Below are positions 63,260 to 64,000 of a DNA stretch of 64,000 nt, in pieces; position 1 is the first letter of the stretch, and every line of letters starts with the position of its first letter. Source of the DNA: Clostridiales bacterium (lineage in GTDB: Bacteria; Bacillota; Clostridia; Oscillospirales; Acutalibacteraceae); NCBI GenBank assembly GCA_019416455.1, contig DXXG01000018.1:106579-170578 (forward strand). Direction: 5' to 3'. Below the pieces are notes generated by a model. It ran no database searches. It saw nothing but the letters and a program-made list of their open reading frames with translations, and had not been told where the DNA came from. The translations under genes were made by a program, and so were the position numbers.

Positions 63260-64000
63260 TAGAAGAGAAATTGTGGTATGCTGTTATCTATTTTGCTGAA
63301 GCGCTAACCGCCTGGCAGTTTTTTGGATCTCTGTTCCCCAGCCGCAAACCCTTTTGGGAACGATGCGTTTTGTATGGGGTGGCGTATGCCGTTGCCTACT
63401 TGGCTTTTGCTGTTTCCATAGTCCCCGTAAACACTCTGCTCTTTGCAGTGTGCAATTGGGTTGTTTTACTCTTGGAATATCAGATACGGTGGACGCGTGC
63501 AGCGCTGCACGCCCTTCTTTTGACGGGACTGGTGCTAAGCACAGAATTTCTGGCAGTTACGTTGTTGGGCATAGCTTTTCAAAATTTTGATGCGTACCAA
63601 AACAATATCGTTGTCTTAGCATTGTTCTCGAGTTTTAGTAAACTTCTCTTTTTCTTATGTACCAGGCTCTATGTGCGAATTGCCAAGGGGAAAGAAACTG
63701 AAACGGCGCTCCCCACACCAGTGGTGATTCTTTTGGCACTGTGTTCTGTTGCTTCCATTTTTTTGATTTTCTCTTTGTTTTTTATCTGTATTACGGTAAA
63801 TAACCTACCTGATATCGTAAGCGTCTTGATGATAAGCGGCGGATTGGGTCTGCTTTTGGTCAACATCCTTCTGTTCACTGGATATCAATATTTGCAGCGG
63901 ACCAACAAGAATTATCGGGATATGCTGTTGCTTCAGCAGAAAAGCCAGGCGGATGAAGAGTACTACACAGCACTGCAGGAACAGTATGACAGCCAAAGGG
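63256..64000 (+). CDS. agrC: AgrC-type sensor histidine kinase, cut by window end
   Basis: From ATG 63256 the frame stays open to the window end for 248 codons. It encodes about six membrane helices (to about residue 210) and the start of a coiled linker with LLLQQKSQADEEYYTALQEQYDSQR-type sequence typical just before the His box of GHKL sensors. The ATPase domain lies beyond the window. The ATGA overlap with the LytTR regulator and agrBD nearby identify it as the peptide receptor. Confidence 0.82.
   Translation, partial: MIEEKLWYAVIYFAEALTAWQFFGSLFPSRKPFWERCVLYGVAYAVAYLAFAVSIVPVNTLLFAVCNWVVLLLEYQIRWTRAALHALLLTGLVLSTEFLAVTLLGIAFQNFDAYQNNIVVLALFSSFSKLLFFLCTRLYVRIAKGKETETALPTPVVILLALCSVASIFLIFSLFFICITVNNLPDIVSVLMISGGLGLLLVNILLFTGYQYLQRTNKNYRDMLLLQQKSQADEEYYTALQEQYDSQR

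Overview
The window reads as chromosome of a Gram-positive anaerobe of the class Clostridia, most likely a gut member of Oscillospirales (inference). The support is a pyruvate formate-lyase pair behind a ZTP riboswitch, an Agr-type peptide quorum-sensing locus, AGGAGG-type ribosome binding sites almost everywhere, YesM/YesN-type two-component control of sugar transporters, a lipoteichoic-acid-synthase-like enzyme, and moderately GC-rich housekeeping genes. No rRNA, tRNA or CRISPR array was seen.

1-16.3 kb is ordinary core genome. It holds a two-domain polyphosphate:AMP phosphotransferase, proC, an LTA-synthase-like sulfatase, an L-asparaginase, pflB-pflA (minus strand, with promoter, ZTP aptamer and attenuator readable upstream), a heterodimeric ABC exporter, a MazG-like and a Smr-domain protein, and a calcium-type P-ATPase. 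Most units end in clear hairpin-plus-T-run terminators.

16.3-38.4 kb is a carbohydrate region. First comes a long leader and an ABC sugar importer (binding lipoprotein and two permeases) with a family 3 glycosidase. Then follow a PTPS-like protein and a Fur/PerR-type regulator, kduI-kduD for unsaturated uronates, and a divergent AraC regulator heading an operon with a YesM/YesN sensor-regulator pair. Next is a second ABC importer of LplABC type, preceded by paired 15-bp direct repeats, with an enolase-superfamily enzyme, a discoidin-like protein and a GtaA-like protein, all without signal peptides. The picture is import of oligosaccharides and breakdown inside the cell. An LMW protein-tyrosine phosphatase and a chemotaxis-receptor remnant close this part.

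39.0-47.5 kb is one seven-gene minus-strand operon driven from a strong promoter at 47467-47495: VTC-type polyphosphate polymerase domain, DUF4956 membrane protein, exported CotH-like kinase, membrane-anchored clan GH-A-like glycosidase, membrane HEAT-repeat protein, processive family 2 glycosyltransferase and a DivIVA-like coiled-coil protein. It looks like an envelope polysaccharide machine coupled to polyphosphate and to an outward-facing kinase-fold protein. It is the best candidate for an under-described system here.

47.8-64 kb is accessory and partly lower in GC. It contains a beta-helix lipoprotein, an orphan AgrC-like sensor, an FRG-domain protein, and a mobile-element module: three overlapping large serine recombinase genes (the middle one lacks the catalytic domain), small element proteins, a structured leader and an XRE regulator whose ribosome binding site lies in an inverted repeat. 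It ends with an Agr locus: agrB, a 51-codon agrD, an XRE regulator, a LytTR response regulator and an AgrC-type sensor cut by the window end. Coordinates and motifs were read by eye; family names come from recognition, not from a database search.
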